From: Candidatus Avelusimicrobium vaccinum
GTDB taxonomy: Bacteria; Elusimicrobiota; Elusimicrobia; Elusimicrobiales; Elusimicrobiaceae
DNA: 64,000 bases
NCBI GenBank assembly: GCA_902794895.1
Contig: CADBIY010000002.1
Location: forward strand, 137,660-201,659
Direction of reading: 5' to 3'
The stretch's first letter is position 1. Every line of letters begins with the position of its first letter. The notes under the pieces are model-generated. The model was not told where the DNA came from. It saw only the letters and a list, made by a program, of their open reading frames with translations, and did no database searches. The position numbers were made by a program, and so were the translations under genes. Below, piece after piece: positions 26,041-36,155 of this stretch.

Positions 26041-27351
26041 CTAGCGGGCTGTACGTGCGTGTAAAAACACACGGCCGCCGCGTTCTACTACTACATTTTC
26101 AAAAACATGTTCCCCTACTATATTACCATTTCTATCACGCAAAAGTAGCCGGATATTTTGCGTACCGGGAGTTAAAAATAAACGTGTCATACGGATTTCA
26201 GCCGGCAACGTAAACCATTGACGCGTATCGGCTTTTTCCACAGCCGCACCGAAAATGCTCACCACCAGACCTGCTAAATCTCCCCAGGTTTCTTCCTTAG
26301 TAGCGGAACGGGCGGCTTGGCGCGCTTGTTCGGAAGCAATTTGTTTGGCAACGGCCCGGGATGCCGTGCGGAACCAAATTCCGGGCATGCGTTCTTCTAA
26401 ATCCAATTTAGCGGCCGCGGCCAAATCGGCCACTTTTTGGGTCACATAAGTTTGACCGCCGGCTTGTACTAAAGAAGAGGCTACCAGATAGCGTTGTGGC
26501 TCCAATACCGGATAAGACAAAGTAACTGCATGCCCCATCCAACCGGCATCAATCGCATTCGATACTTCCGGTGATACGGAATAACGATTTTCCTGTTGGG
26601 TAGAAACGATCGCCATAATTCGGTCCCAGGCGACTTGGATGGTCGCATTCTTCTTTAGCGGAAGAAGTCCGTTATAATGCAATACAATCACTTCCCCAAA
26701 ATCTTGTGCATTGGCCGGGACAGAGAATTCCGGGGCCCTTACTTTTAACAGCCCCCCTAAATTGGCATATGCATTCAGCGCATTTTGGCGTGCAATACGG
26801 GCATCCGAACGTTGCCCGACCGATTCAAAAATTAAACTGGAAAAATATTGGACAAACGGATCATCATTGTATCCGTTTTTTTTACTGGCACGTAATTGGT
26901 CTAAAAAGAACACGGCTTTGCGTGCTTCCACCGCCGCCTCTATGATGTTGTGTCGTTGCAAAAAATTCATAGAACGGTAAAAAAAAGTAAGGGCTTTTTC
27001 GTAGGCCCCTACTTCATAAGGGGCCGTCAGATCGTTAATGATCATTTGCCCGGCTGCTTTGGTAGCACTTTTGGTATACAATTCTTCCATGCGCTCTTGC
27101 GCATGTGCTAACAGGCGGTCGCTCTCTACAGGCTTTTGTGCATCATGAAGTAAAGTGGCCCGGTCCAAGCAAACCAGCACATCATCTTGTTTTGCATACA
27201 TTTTTCGCTGTTTAGCCGCGACCAATGCATCTGCTTCCGCAAATTTACCTGCCGCCGTTAATTTATTTACTTCCGTTTTATAACGCAAAGAAGGCGCCGC
27301 ACACGCGGAGCACAAACAGACCAGCCCCAACAAGTATACGCGCGCCTTCAT
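26041..27351 (-). CDS. COG3014-like TPR lipoprotein
   Basis: A 436-residue lipoprotein (MKARVYLLGLVCLCSAC, Cys at 17). The N-terminal half is TPR-like helical (QDDVLVCLDRATLLHDAQKP is one repeat), typical of the COG3014 family, and the C-terminal part is strand-rich, ending with a VGEHVFENVVVERGG stretch. In several phyla this family is encoded together with LPP20-like and LpoB-like lipoproteins, as here. Confidence 0.75.
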   Translation of the reverse strand: MKARVYLLGLVCLCSACAAPSLRYKTEVNKLTAAGKFAEADALVAAKQRKMYAKQDDVLVCLDRATLLHDAQKPVESDRLLAHAQERMEELYTKSATKAAGQMIINDLTAPYEVGAYEKALTFFYRSMNFLQRHNIIEAAVEARKAVFFLDQLRASKKNGYNDDPFVQYFSSLIFESVGQRSDARIARQNALNAYANLGGLLKVRAPEFSVPANAQDFGEVIVLHYNGLLPLKKNATIQVAWDRIMAIVSTQQENRYSVSPEVSNAIDAGWMGHAVTLSYPVLEPQRYLVASSLVQAGGQTYVTQKVADLAAAAKLDLEERMPGIWFRTASRAVAKQIASEQARQAARSATKEETWGDLAGLVVSIFGAAVEKADTRQWFTLPAEIRMTRLFLTPGTQNIRLLLRDRNGNIVGEHVFENVVVERGGRVFLHARTAR

Positions 27352-27361
27352 AAGTTACACC

Positions 27362-27952
27362 TTAAAAAGAAACTTTACTGCGTTTTACGTATTTTTTTAT
27401 TTGTTTTTGTCCGTTCCAAACGATTTGGTTGGTTTCAATATTAATTAATTTTAAATTCGTTTGGTAGAACACCAAGGCTTTTGAGCCGGATTTATCTACT
27501 ACAGAATTTAATACCCCGCTTAACATAAAGTCTGCACCGACTTCTTTTCCAAAGGCTTTACGGGTTTCTTCGGATGCAAATTCATCTTGTTCCAAACGTT
27601 CGGTGCGCACTTCGCCTCGTTCCGCAGAAGATGCCACAAATTCCACTTTCCCGGAATTAATTAAAGCCCGTTGCATTTCTTCCACAAAAACGCCGGTATT
27701 AATGTGTTCCATGGAGTTATTCACCACAGTACCTACAATGACTACCGGTTCTTTACCATTGCGGGTAACGTATTTATTATACCAACCGCCATTTAAGCAA
27801 TCGGTAATCATGTCTTGGGCTACCATTTGGGCATCCGTGTCATTCCACCCGCCGCCGACATCCTTTACCAAATTCGTTTCTACCCGTTTCACACTGGGAG
27901 AACAAGCAAACACAAACGGAACTAACAATAAACCAAGCATTGCTTTTTTCAT
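27362..27952 (-). CDS. lpoB: LpoB-type penicillin-binding-protein activator lipoprotein
   Basis: A 196-residue lipoprotein (MKKAMLGLLLVPFVFAC). GGWNDTDAQMVAQDMI, VVIVGTVVNNSMEHINT and GADFMLSGVLNS are LpoB-family features. LpoB activates class A penicillin-binding proteins from the outer membrane in enterobacteria. First gene of the LpoB / COG3014 / LPP20 cluster, whose joint role in the envelope is inferred. Confidence 0.85.
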   Translation of the reverse strand: MKKAMLGLLLVPFVFACSPSVKRVETNLVKDVGGGWNDTDAQMVAQDMITDCLNGGWYNKYVTRNGKEPVVIVGTVVNNSMEHINTGVFVEEMQRALINSGKVEFVASSAERGEVRTERLEQDEFASEETRKAFGKEVGADFMLSGVLNSVVDKSGSKALVFYQTNLKLINIETNQIVWNGQKQIKKYVKRSKVSF

Positions 27953-27996
27953 ATGGAATCTCCTTAAACTAAAAGTTACTTTTATCCTATCAAATT

Positions 27997-28416
27997 TTAC
28001 TGCAAAGAGGAACAGATAGGTGTTTTTTCTAAACCTTCTGGAGCATGAGAACAGTCTACGCCTCCTTGCAACAGTTCAAAGGCCAGATAATCTTCCGGAT
28101 TCAATTGCGAGGCCATCACCAACCAATGCCCCTCTAATGTATAAGCATATCCCCCGCAAAGATAAGGGCTTGAGGTTAATGCGCAGGGCATTTTTTCATC
28201 TGCATAAGGTTGTAATTGTGAAAAGTCTTCTGTAAAAGTTCCGTGAAAATGTCTATATCTGTTTTCTAAATAAGATAGATGTGCCCCTAATTCGGCCGCT
28301 TGAAAACCGGATTTTTGTTGTTGATTGCGTTGATAGGCAGGCCAACGCCATAATACGGCACTCACCAGAGCCATGACAAATAAAATCGAAATAAGTAAAA
28401 GCGTGCCGATACGCAT
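27997..28416 (-). CDS. Pilin-like/minor pseudopilin protein
   Basis: A 139-residue protein. The N-terminal hydrophobic helix (LLLISILFVMALVSAVLW) and the GGYAYTLEGHW strand and Cys-rich C terminus resemble the globular end of type IV pilins of this phylum, but the class III signal (GFTLIE) is absent. It may be a pilin-derived membrane protein. It ends 44 nt before the LpoB gene begins. Confidence 0.55.
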   Translation of the reverse strand: MRIGTLLLISILFVMALVSAVLWRWPAYQRNQQQKSGFQAAELGAHLSYLENRYRHFHGTFTEDFSQLQPYADEKMPCALTSSPYLCGGYAYTLEGHWLVMASQLNPEDYLAFELLQGGVDCSHAPEGLEKTPICSSLQ

Positions 28417-28423
28417 AGCAAAA

Positions 28424-29317
28424 TTATTTAATCTTCGCCCGGTTTTGTTTCGCTAAATGATCAATTTGTTGTTGCTGTGTATTTTCCAACATATGGGCTT
28501 TTGCAACAAACTCCTCGTAGGTGGCGCTTTGATTAGCCGCTTTCTTGATTTGTTCTTCCGTTGTCATCACATACCCTAATGTTTGATTCCAAACAGATTT
28601 GGAAAACATCTGTCGCATTGAATTTAACGTAGCCTCGTTATTTTCGCGAACACGAACCATATAGGCTCTCATTTTTTCCTTATCCGCCGCCGAAGCAGGA
28701 CCTTGTATTTCTTCATCATCCATAGCAATTGATGTCATAGACGGCCCTACATCCGGTGCAGTACCGCGTTTTTTTAGTTCCAGGCGTACTTTTTCATCAG
28801 CCAGTGCCATCATTTGATCCGAATATCCGGAAATTACAGAATCACCAATAATCAGTAACGGAACCCCTCCTCGCAACTGATACTTTTTAATGGCTTTGGC
28901 AAATTCCTGATTTCCCTGCGTAGAATGAACTTCATACACGGTTAGTTCTACTTCGCCCACATATTTATTTCTAAATTTTTCCGGAAATCCGCTCTGTTTT
29001 AATTTTTTGCACCATCCGCATGTATCCGATAAGAATAATTTCGCCGGTATGGGCTCTGCTGATGTTGTCTGCTTACGAGCGTTGCCTTTAACAGGGACCG
29101 CACCTAACGCAGAAGGGCCTCCTGAAACTGTTGGTAAACCCGCCGCAGACATTAATTCCGGCGGCAATTTAGGAGCAAGCATTTTCTTTTGAAAAAGCCA
29201 CCGTTGGACGTTTTGTGTTTGCTTCATCCAAAACTGCCGGATTTGTTGGTTTTGGTCCGGGCTGGTACAACCATGTAATATGCCGATCCCAAGGATCACT
29301 AAAAAAATTTTTTTCAT
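28424..29317 (-). CDS. Lipoprotein with thioredoxin/glutaredoxin-like CGWC motif
   Basis: A 297-residue lipoprotein. The start is the ATG at 29315-29317, giving MKKIFLVILGIGILHGC. A redoxin-like domain (about 95-185) has LFLSDTCGWCKKLK and a later GGVPLLIIGD with the cis-Pro. The CxxC pair is intact. The C-terminal 110 residues are helical and rich in Gln and Lys. It is a candidate periplasmic disulfide reductase or isomerase. A longer in-frame reading upstream lacks a ribosome site. Confidence 0.75.
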   Translation of the reverse strand: MKKIFLVILGIGILHGCTSPDQNQQIRQFWMKQTQNVQRWLFQKKMLAPKLPPELMSAAGLPTVSGGPSALGAVPVKGNARKQTTSAEPIPAKLFLSDTCGWCKKLKQSGFPEKFRNKYVGEVELTVYEVHSTQGNQEFAKAIKKYQLRGGVPLLIIGDSVISGYSDQMMALADEKVRLELKKRGTAPDVGPSMTSIAMDDEEIQGPASAADKEKMRAYMVRVRENNEATLNSMRQMFSKSVWNQTLGYVMTTEEQIKKAANQSATYEEFVAKAHMLENTQQQQIDHLAKQNRAKIK

Positions 29318-29533
29318 TGGGTTCCTCTGTCTTGAAATATTTTCTTTTTGAATTTTAGCAAATAATTCCTTTATTGCGCATAAAAACCCCGATACTCCAC
29401 CGATGATACATACCTCATGCCATAACATGGATAGACAGCTGTTAACCATTTGCAGACATGAGTTAACAAGAAAAGCGACAACCAAAAATTGTCGCTTTTC
29501 TGTGAATAACGAAGGTTAACAACCGTTGCTTTC
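29318..29533. other. Intergenic stretch between hydA and the lipoprotein gene
   Basis: It holds the hydA terminator (29470-29500) and, presumably, the promoter of the thioredoxin-like lipoprotein gene. No gene is seen. Confidence 0.6.
29470..29500 (-). terminator. Terminator of the hydCBA operon
   Basis: GAAAAGCGACAA pairs over 12 bp with TTGTCGCTTTTC around a 7-nt loop. Confidence 0.85.
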
Positions 29534-31267
29534 TTATTTACCGGTACGGTCCTTCCGGTCCGTATAGTGCGTATGTAATAATTGGTGCGCTTTCTTACCG
29601 CCAATCTTATCTAACACACGTCCATACAAGGCCATCACGCCGCTGTTATCTTGCGATTTGTAGGCTAGTTCGGTATCTTCCTGGTACAAGCCTTCCGCAC
29701 GTTTTTTACGCGCACTCCAGCCCTCAAATTGCGGTTGTCCGGCACCGGCAACACAACCGCCTTGGCAAGACATGACCTCAATAAAGTCGTATTTATTCTT
29801 TCCGGCTTTAATATCATCTAACAACTTGCGCGCATTTTTAAGTCCGCTCACTACCGCCACGCGGATTTTAATGTCGCCCACGGTAATTTCCTTTTCTTTA
29901 AACGTACTGTTTTCGCGCAAACTGGTAAATTTAACACTACGTGCACCTTCCGGATCTAATTCTGCCAACGCATAACGCAAGGCTGCTTCCATCACACCGC
30001 CGGATGCACCGAAAATAACGCCGGCCCCCGTCTTGGTACCAAACGGCATATCAAACCATTCATTTTCCAAGTTCGCCAAATCAATACCGGCTTCTTTGAT
30101 CATGCGGGCTAAACCGACGGTAGTAACCACATAGTCCGTATCCGGGTTTCCGTCCACATAGAATTCTTCGCGTTTACATTCGGATTTTTTAGCCGAGCAC
30201 GGCATTACGGCTACTACAACTAAATCTTCCCGTTTACCGCCGCGTTCTACATAATCGGCCTTAATAACCGGTCCCATCATTTGCATGGGGGATCGGGCCG
30301 TAGACAAATTCGGAATAAATTCCGGAGTAAATTTTTCCACATAATTCACCCAAGCCGGGCAACAACTGGTAAGTTGCGGTAAATTAACCCCTTTTTTGAA
30401 ACGTTCCAAAAATTCGGTGGCTTCTTCTACAATCGTTAAGTCCGCCGCGAAGGCCGTATCATACACATAATCAAAACCAAGCATACGCAAGGCTGCAGCA
30501 ATTTTTCCGTCAATGTTTTTACCTTGCGGCAAGCCGAATATTTCACCTAAACCTACCCGTACCGCAGGAGCAATATGTACGGCCACTTTTTTCTTGGGGT
30601 TATTGATCGCTTTAAAAACTTCTTCAATTTCGGAAGAATTGGGCATTAAAGCACCGGTCGGACATACGCGGGCGCATTGTCCGCAGGAAACACATTCGTG
30701 GCTTTCCCCTAATTCTTTATTGAAAGCGGTAGCAATTTTAGCACGGAAACCGCGGAATGCAAAATCAATGGCACCAATTCCCTGCACTTCGTTGCAAATC
30801 CGTACGCAGTTGCCGCACAAAATACATTTGCTATGGTCGCGCACCAAGGCTGCGGAAGTTGCATCTTTATGGCTATCAAGTTTTTTGGATTTAAAGCGGA
30901 TTTCCGTTACATCCATATCCTTGGCCAACTTCTGGAGTTTACAGTTGCCGGATTTAGAACACAATGTACAGTTATGGTTACCGGAGGAAAGCAGTAATTC
31001 TAAGTTAATGCGGCGTAATTTGCGAATTTCGTCGCTATTTACGCGCACTTTCATTCCCGGCCGGGGAGCCACCGTACAAGATGCTACAATCCCCATTCCT
31101 TCCACTTCTACCAAACACAACCGGCAAGCACCATAAACGGCCAGTTCCGGGTGATAGCAAAACGTAACAATATTAAAATTTGCCTTCCGGATGAGTTCTA
31201 ATAAATTACGTTCTCCTTCAATTGCAACTCTTTTTCCTTCAATCGTAACAAAATTTTCGTTTTCCAT
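29534..31267 (-). CDS. hydA: [FeFe]-hydrogenase catalytic subunit
   Basis: A 577-residue protein. Order of domains: N-terminal [2Fe-2S] (CYHPELAVYGACRLC), His-Cys [4Fe-4S] region, two [4Fe-4S] motifs (CILCGNCVRICNE, CVSCGQCARVCP), then the H-cluster domain with TSCCPAW, MPCSAKKSE and the last CQGGCVAGAGQP. All ligands of the active site are present. This is the layout of the trimeric, NAD- and ferredoxin-linked enzyme (HydABC). Last gene of the operon. Confidence 0.95.
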   Translation of the reverse strand: MENENFVTIEGKRVAIEGERNLLELIRKANFNIVTFCYHPELAVYGACRLCLVEVEGMGIVASCTVAPRPGMKVRVNSDEIRKLRRINLELLLSSGNHNCTLCSKSGNCKLQKLAKDMDVTEIRFKSKKLDSHKDATSAALVRDHSKCILCGNCVRICNEVQGIGAIDFAFRGFRAKIATAFNKELGESHECVSCGQCARVCPTGALMPNSSEIEEVFKAINNPKKKVAVHIAPAVRVGLGEIFGLPQGKNIDGKIAAALRMLGFDYVYDTAFAADLTIVEEATEFLERFKKGVNLPQLTSCCPAWVNYVEKFTPEFIPNLSTARSPMQMMGPVIKADYVERGGKREDLVVVAVMPCSAKKSECKREEFYVDGNPDTDYVVTTVGLARMIKEAGIDLANLENEWFDMPFGTKTGAGVIFGASGGVMEAALRYALAELDPEGARSVKFTSLRENSTFKEKEITVGDIKIRVAVVSGLKNARKLLDDIKAGKNKYDFIEVMSCQGGCVAGAGQPQFEGWSARKKRAEGLYQEDTELAYKSQDNSGVMALYGRVLDKIGGKKAHQLLHTHYTDRKDRTGK

Positions 31268-31282
31268 ATACGCTCCCCGTGA

Positions 31283-33166
31283 TTAGGCCTTTACCGCCAC
31301 TGCACCAAATTTACAGGTGGCTTTACAGCCGCCGCATTTGATACATTTTTTAGGATCAATTTGATGCGGTTTTCCAACCGTACCGCTGATTGCTTGCACC
31401 GGGCATGCGCGTTTGCACATACCGCAGCCTTTGCACTTGGTTGCATCAATTTCGTAGCGTGCCAAAGCCTTGCAAACCCCAGCCGGACAGCGTTTTTCAA
31501 CAACGTGTGCTAAATATTCATCTTTAAAATGCTTCAACGTGGAAAGCACCGGATTCGGAGCCGTTTTACCCAAAGCACATAAGGAAGCCTTTTGCACGGC
31601 TTTGGCTAAATCTTCCAAATTTTCCAACGTTTGCAACGTTCCGCGTCCTTCCACAATATCATTTAACATCGTCAGCATTTGTTCGGTACCTTCGCGGCAA
31701 GGAACACATTTCCCGCACGATTCCCGTTTGGTAAACTCCAAGAAGAAACGCGCCACGTTGACCATACAGGTTTTGTCGTTCATGACTACAAGTCCGCCGG
31801 AACCTACCATAGCACCGGCTGCTTTTAAAGAATCGTAATCAAGCGGCAAATCTAAATGTTCCTTGGTTAAACAACCGCCGGAAGGTCCCCCGATTTGTGC
31901 CGCTTTAAAAGCGGACGGATTCACCGTACCGTCATCATTGGTTGTACCACCGGCAACATCATTAATAACTTGGCGCAGCGTGGTTCCCATGGGAACTTCC
32001 ACCAACCCGGTATTGGCAATGTGGCCGGTAACAGCAAATGTTTTGGTACCGGGGCTGGAAAGCGTACCGATTTTTTTAAATTCTTTGGCACCCATTTCGA
32101 ATACCTTGGCAACCGTGGCCAACGTTTCCACGTTATTGATAACGGTGGGCTTACCGAATAGACCGCTATGAGCCGGGAACGGCGGTTTGACTTTCGGCAT
32201 ACCGCGTTTCCCTTCCACAGACGCGATCAAAGCGGTTTCTTCCCCGCACACAAATGCGCCGGCTCCTTCCATTACATTGATTTTAAAATTAAGTCCGGAG
32301 CCAAAAATATTTTCGCCTAAAATTCCCAATTCTTCGGCTTGCTTAATGGCTTTGCGGATACGTTCAATAGCCAGCGGATATTCCATACGAACATATACGT
32401 ACCCTTCATCTGCACCAATGGCACGCGCCGCAATCATCATCCCTTCCAAAACGGCATTGGGGTTTCCTTCCATAACGGAACGATCCATAAACGCTCCCGG
32501 ATCCCCTTCGTCCGCGTTACAAATTACGTATTTTTTACCTTCGGGTTCAATACGGGCAAATTCCCATTTTTTACCGGTCGGGAAGCCTGCTCCGCCGCGA
32601 CCGCGCAAGCCGGATTCCGTCATTTCTTTGCAAATCTGTTCCGGAGTCATTTCCGTGTACGCACGTTTGGCTTGTGCATAACCGCCATGCGCAATATATT
32701 CATTAATATCTTCCGGGTTAATGCGCCCGCAATCATGTAACAAAATGCGTTCTTGTTTGGCGTAAAATGGAATTTCCTCTACCGTTTTGGCTTTTTGATT
32801 GTTGGCCGGATTATGATAAAGCAAACGGTCAATCACTTCGCCTTTAAGTAACGTTTTTTCAATAATTTCGGCGACGTCTTCCGGTTTTACTTTCGTATAG
32901 AAAATATCACCCACACTCACCAACGGGCCTTGCGCGCAAAAACCGCGGCAACCGCTTAAACTTAAATAGTTTTCCCGGCATCCTTCGCTAATTTTTAAAC
33001 TGCAAGTCAGTTTGCGGGCTGCCATTTCCTTTTGAAAAGTCTCGTAAACTTTCAACGAGCCTCCGGCTATACAACCGGTACCCCCGCAAATTACAATACG
33101 TTTGGTAATATTTTTATATGCTTTATTAAAATCTGTTGCAATTTTTTCAATATCTTTAGTTGCCAT
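31283..33166 (-). CDS. hydB: NADH-binding hydrogenase subunit HydB (NuoF-like)
   Basis: A 627-residue protein. An N-terminal thioredoxin-like [2Fe-2S] domain (CGGTGCIAGGS, SGCRGFCAQGP) is followed by the NuoF core: GRGGAGFPTGKKWEF, ICNADEGDPG and a CGKCVPCREG [4Fe-4S] motif. Two ferredoxin-type clusters at the end are CKGCGMCKRACP and CIKCGGCKATC. It carries FMN and oxidises or reduces NAD(H). Its ATG overlaps the end of hydC by 11 nt. Confidence 0.95.
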   Translation of the reverse strand: MATKDIEKIATDFNKAYKNITKRIVICGGTGCIAGGSLKVYETFQKEMAARKLTCSLKISEGCRENYLSLSGCRGFCAQGPLVSVGDIFYTKVKPEDVAEIIEKTLLKGEVIDRLLYHNPANNQKAKTVEEIPFYAKQERILLHDCGRINPEDINEYIAHGGYAQAKRAYTEMTPEQICKEMTESGLRGRGGAGFPTGKKWEFARIEPEGKKYVICNADEGDPGAFMDRSVMEGNPNAVLEGMMIAARAIGADEGYVYVRMEYPLAIERIRKAIKQAEELGILGENIFGSGLNFKINVMEGAGAFVCGEETALIASVEGKRGMPKVKPPFPAHSGLFGKPTVINNVETLATVAKVFEMGAKEFKKIGTLSSPGTKTFAVTGHIANTGLVEVPMGTTLRQVINDVAGGTTNDDGTVNPSAFKAAQIGGPSGGCLTKEHLDLPLDYDSLKAAGAMVGSGGLVVMNDKTCMVNVARFFLEFTKRESCGKCVPCREGTEQMLTMLNDIVEGRGTLQTLENLEDLAKAVQKASLCALGKTAPNPVLSTLKHFKDEYLAHVVEKRCPAGVCKALARYEIDATKCKGCGMCKRACPVQAISGTVGKPHQIDPKKCIKCGGCKATCKFGAVAVKA

Positions 33167-33641
33167 GTGCTGCCTCCGCCTTTACCACTTCATCAATATA
33201 TTCAGCCGCTTTAGCAGGAGTAATTTGGCCGTGTACCACATCATCTACCACCATAACCGGGGCTAAACCGCAAGCCCCCAAGCAGGACACACATTCCAGC
33301 GTGAACATGGCATCTTCTGTAGTGTCTTGTCCGTCTTTTAGTTTCAATTTTTCCCGTACGGTATTAATAACCGCCGCAGATCCTTTTACGTGACAAGCCG
33401 TTCCGTTACATACTTTGATAATATGTTTTCCTTTTGGGGAAGTAGCAAAATGGGCAAAAAAAGTCGCCACGCCAAAAACTTTAGCGGGCGAAATTTCCAA
33501 CTCATTAGCAATAAAACGCATAATATCTTCGGGTAAATACGTATAAGCATCTTGTACTTTTTGCAAGATGGGGATCAGCTTAGCGCTGTCATAGCCGTGA
33601 TCCTTGAGGATCTGCATGGCAGGTTTGAATCGGTCGTTCAT
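33156..33641 (-). CDS. hydC: Hydrogenase subunit HydC (NuoE-like)
   Basis: A 161-residue thioredoxin-fold [2Fe-2S] protein. The ligands are in VCNGTACHVKGS and CVSCLGACGLAP. First gene of hydCBA. NuoE-like subunits pass electrons to the NuoF-like subunit. With HydA and HydB it forms a soluble hydrogenase that may bifurcate or confurcate electrons between NADH, ferredoxin and protons (family knowledge). Confidence 0.95.
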   Translation of the reverse strand: MNDRFKPAMQILKDHGYDSAKLIPILQKVQDAYTYLPEDIMRFIANELEISPAKVFGVATFFAHFATSPKGKHIIKVCNGTACHVKGSAAVINTVREKLKLKDGQDTTEDAMFTLECVSCLGACGLAPVMVVDDVVHGQITPAKAAEYIDEVVKAEAAHGN

Positions 33642-33760
33642 GAATTTCTCCTATACAAATTGTAAAAAAATTACAAAAAAACAGAACGGAATATATTTTA
33701 CTGTAGCCGCAATAAAATACACTGCTTCTTCAAAATTATATCTTTGCGCAAGGAGGCGTG

Positions 33761-34888
33761 TCAAGGCTCAGATTCAAATTTTTCCGTGTATGAATGCTCC
33801 CAATGATGCAGTTGTTGATAATAGATATAATTAGAAATTTTATGGTGGATTCTGTCTTGCCAAAAAGGCTTTTGGTAAAAAATTTTTGAGGCAGAAATCA
33901 TTCCATCCAACCCATAATCAAACATTTCCCGGGCAAGTTCAGTATGTTCTTGGAAGGCAGCAAATCCCACTATGGGCCCCGTATAGCCGGCTTTGCGCAA
34001 CTGTTCCGTTACCAAATATCCGCTGGAACGGGGGAGAGAAAGATCGGTAAGAATAAAATTAGGTTTACATCGACCGGATTGTATATCTTCAACAAATTTT
34101 TCTGGATCTGAATATAAGAATAATTGTCCATCTGGAACAAACAACCTGTGTTGGTGGGCATTCCTTAACGCGAACGTAATTTCATGTTCATCATTAAGTA
34201 CCGCCAATCGTAACGAAGCCAAATTTTTAGTGGGCGTAATCCATTGGGACATCTTCTTTAAGGTGGAAATTTTCGGATCACGCAAAAAGAATTCGTCCAC
34301 TTGAAAAACCCGGTCAGTCCGGGGTAGAGGCTTTGTGAAGGGCATCTTGCCTACTTCAGGCACCAGGAAACACCGGGCCTCTTCCACATATTCCCGCACT
34401 ATTTGCAGATTTGGCTCCGTTAGTGATATATAGGCACTAACTTGTTTTAAGTTCCCGTGCACCCGGTTTATCTTTTCCAAAATTTCCCGTTTTTCATGAG
34501 CAGTCAACACACGGCGTTCTCTTGGGTTGCTTTGATACAGTAAAACCGGGTTTAGTTCTTTACGCAAATTTTCAAAATTAGCAAGTGTCTCCCGGTAAAG
34601 TTTTAGCCCGGTTTTTATACCGACGATAGAAACATGGGGATTTGTATAGGGTAAATGATTCCACGTATTTGCTTGAATTTGGCGAACCAGCAATCTACGA
34701 ATCTGTTCCGTTTGGGAATTATAGGACACCATTTTTATCGGGGAAGGCAACATTTTTCCCTGCACCACACGCACCGACATTCCACCCACAGAAACCTTTT
34801 TAGGCGCACCACGCAACAAAGTTTGAAGCCCCTGCGCCATTGTATTGGACACACCAAACAAAAAACTGAGTACTAAAATGAATCGCAT
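33761..34888 (-). CDS. Exported protein with a C-terminal receiver-like domain
   Basis: A 375-residue protein. MRFILVLSFLFGVSNTMAQG is a signal peptide with AxA-like cleavage. The middle is helical. The C-terminal 120 residues read like a response-regulator receiver: LAVLNDEHEI (acidic pair), NFILTDLSLPRSSGY (phospho-Asp and the loop after it), GPIVGFAA (usual Thr/Ser missing) and GLDGMISAS (usual Lys not in place). A receiver domain outside the cytoplasm should not be phosphorylated in the usual way, so it may act as a binding module. Confidence 0.65.
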   Translation of the reverse strand: MRFILVLSFLFGVSNTMAQGLQTLLRGAPKKVSVGGMSVRVVQGKMLPSPIKMVSYNSQTEQIRRLLVRQIQANTWNHLPYTNPHVSIVGIKTGLKLYRETLANFENLRKELNPVLLYQSNPRERRVLTAHEKREILEKINRVHGNLKQVSAYISLTEPNLQIVREYVEEARCFLVPEVGKMPFTKPLPRTDRVFQVDEFFLRDPKISTLKKMSQWITPTKNLASLRLAVLNDEHEITFALRNAHQHRLFVPDGQLFLYSDPEKFVEDIQSGRCKPNFILTDLSLPRSSGYLVTEQLRKAGYTGPIVGFAAFQEHTELAREMFDYGLDGMISASKIFYQKPFWQDRIHHKISNYIYYQQLHHWEHSYTEKFESEP

Positions 34889-34961
34889 CTATATTTATTG
34901 TAGCAACCCGAAAAACAAGACACAAGGAACAAAAGGCCTAAAAGTATCCGGGTCCTTTAGC

Positions 34962-36029
34962 CTATAGCAAAATCATTAACAATAAAAAATATCCCGTCAT
35001 CAACACCAGGCCGGTGGGAACCGCAATCCGCGCCCATTCACGGCTTTTAATGCCCAATTTTTCCGCGGCTACGATGTTAGGAAGATTTCCTTGCACGAGC
35101 ATACTTCCAAAAGCCGCCAGGCCGATTACCATATAAATAAGATCGCGGTGGGAAATAGTGGGAACGATTTCAATAGCCGCCAGGGTAGCATTATCGATAA
35201 TCACAGAAACTGCATTGGCCAAAAATAACACTTTCCCGCCCAGATGCGTAATCGTACTTTGGGCCAAAGGCCGCAACCCGGTGCTGATTAAATTTAAGGC
35301 AGCAACGAACATATAAATATGCCAGGTACGGCGCATCATAGAAGCATATGTTTCTTTATCTTCTTGGATTTGCATAGAAACCGTTGATCCCGCATTCCGT
35401 GCGGTGTAACCGGCCGCCAGGGCCAAAAGCGTAATAGCCGGGGCAATCCACCAAAAGAAATTCCGCAACAAGAAAAAGAAATCGGCATTATGCGGCGGAC
35501 CGGCTAACGCACTGTTTATTACCAAGCCCATAGGTTCCGCCAGCGGAGAGAGTACTGCCCCCAGCCCAATTGCATAGCAGGCAAATACTGTAATGCGCAA
35601 AGTGGATTCTTTTTCTAAATTTACAACTTTTAACACCTCCGCCAGTAACAATGCCGAAACGGTAACGCTTACTAAAGAGGAAGTCATCCCTAATATAAAA
35701 ATCAAAATCGCAAAACTATACCTCGGTTCAAATTGCTTAAAAAACGCAAATAAAATACGGAAAATATACCGTGAATAATTATTAAAAATCAAACTGACTA
35801 CCAATACAATAAAAGCCACATTTACCGGATATTGCAATGTTTGGTAAATAAAGTCTACACTCCAACCGCCGCTCACTGTAACGGCCGCAACGCCTATCAT
35901 TAAAAGGAAAATTTCCAAATGGCTCTCTACCCAGCGCGAAACTAGCGGCCACACCAGTAAATTGAGGCCGATAATTCCTAATAGCACATTGATCCACCAG
36001 GGAGTAGATGTAAATACAAGGTCTTCCAT
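34962..36029 (-). CDS. DUF1646-family transporter (ion-transporter superfamily)
   Basis: A 355-residue polytopic protein with about ten membrane helices. GMTSSLVSVTVSALLLAEVL and AIGLGAVLSPLAEPMGLVI, and SVIIDNATLAAIEI in the second half, are the paired re-entrant-like motifs of the DUF1646/NhaD-like group. It may exchange sodium and protons or carry organic acids; the substrate is not predictable. Confidence 0.75.
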   Translation of the reverse strand: MEDLVFTSTPWWINVLLGIIGLNLLVWPLVSRWVESHLEIFLLMIGVAAVTVSGGWSVDFIYQTLQYPVNVAFIVLVVSLIFNNYSRYIFRILFAFFKQFEPRYSFAILIFILGMTSSLVSVTVSALLLAEVLKVVNLEKESTLRITVFACYAIGLGAVLSPLAEPMGLVINSALAGPPHNADFFFLLRNFFWWIAPAITLLALAAGYTARNAGSTVSMQIQEDKETYASMMRRTWHIYMFVAALNLISTGLRPLAQSTITHLGGKVLFLANAVSVIIDNATLAAIEIVPTISHRDLIYMVIGLAAFGSMLVQGNLPNIVAAEKLGIKSREWARIAVPTGLVLMTGYFLLLMILL

Positions 36030-36155
36030 ATTTATTTATTTTACAAAAAAACATACGCGCTTGGCTTTTTGCAACTGATTAAATTTTTAAACGGTTTGTG
36101 AGACAAATATTGTAAAATAAAGAAGTAAGAAGTTTGAAATTATAAGGAGAAAAAC

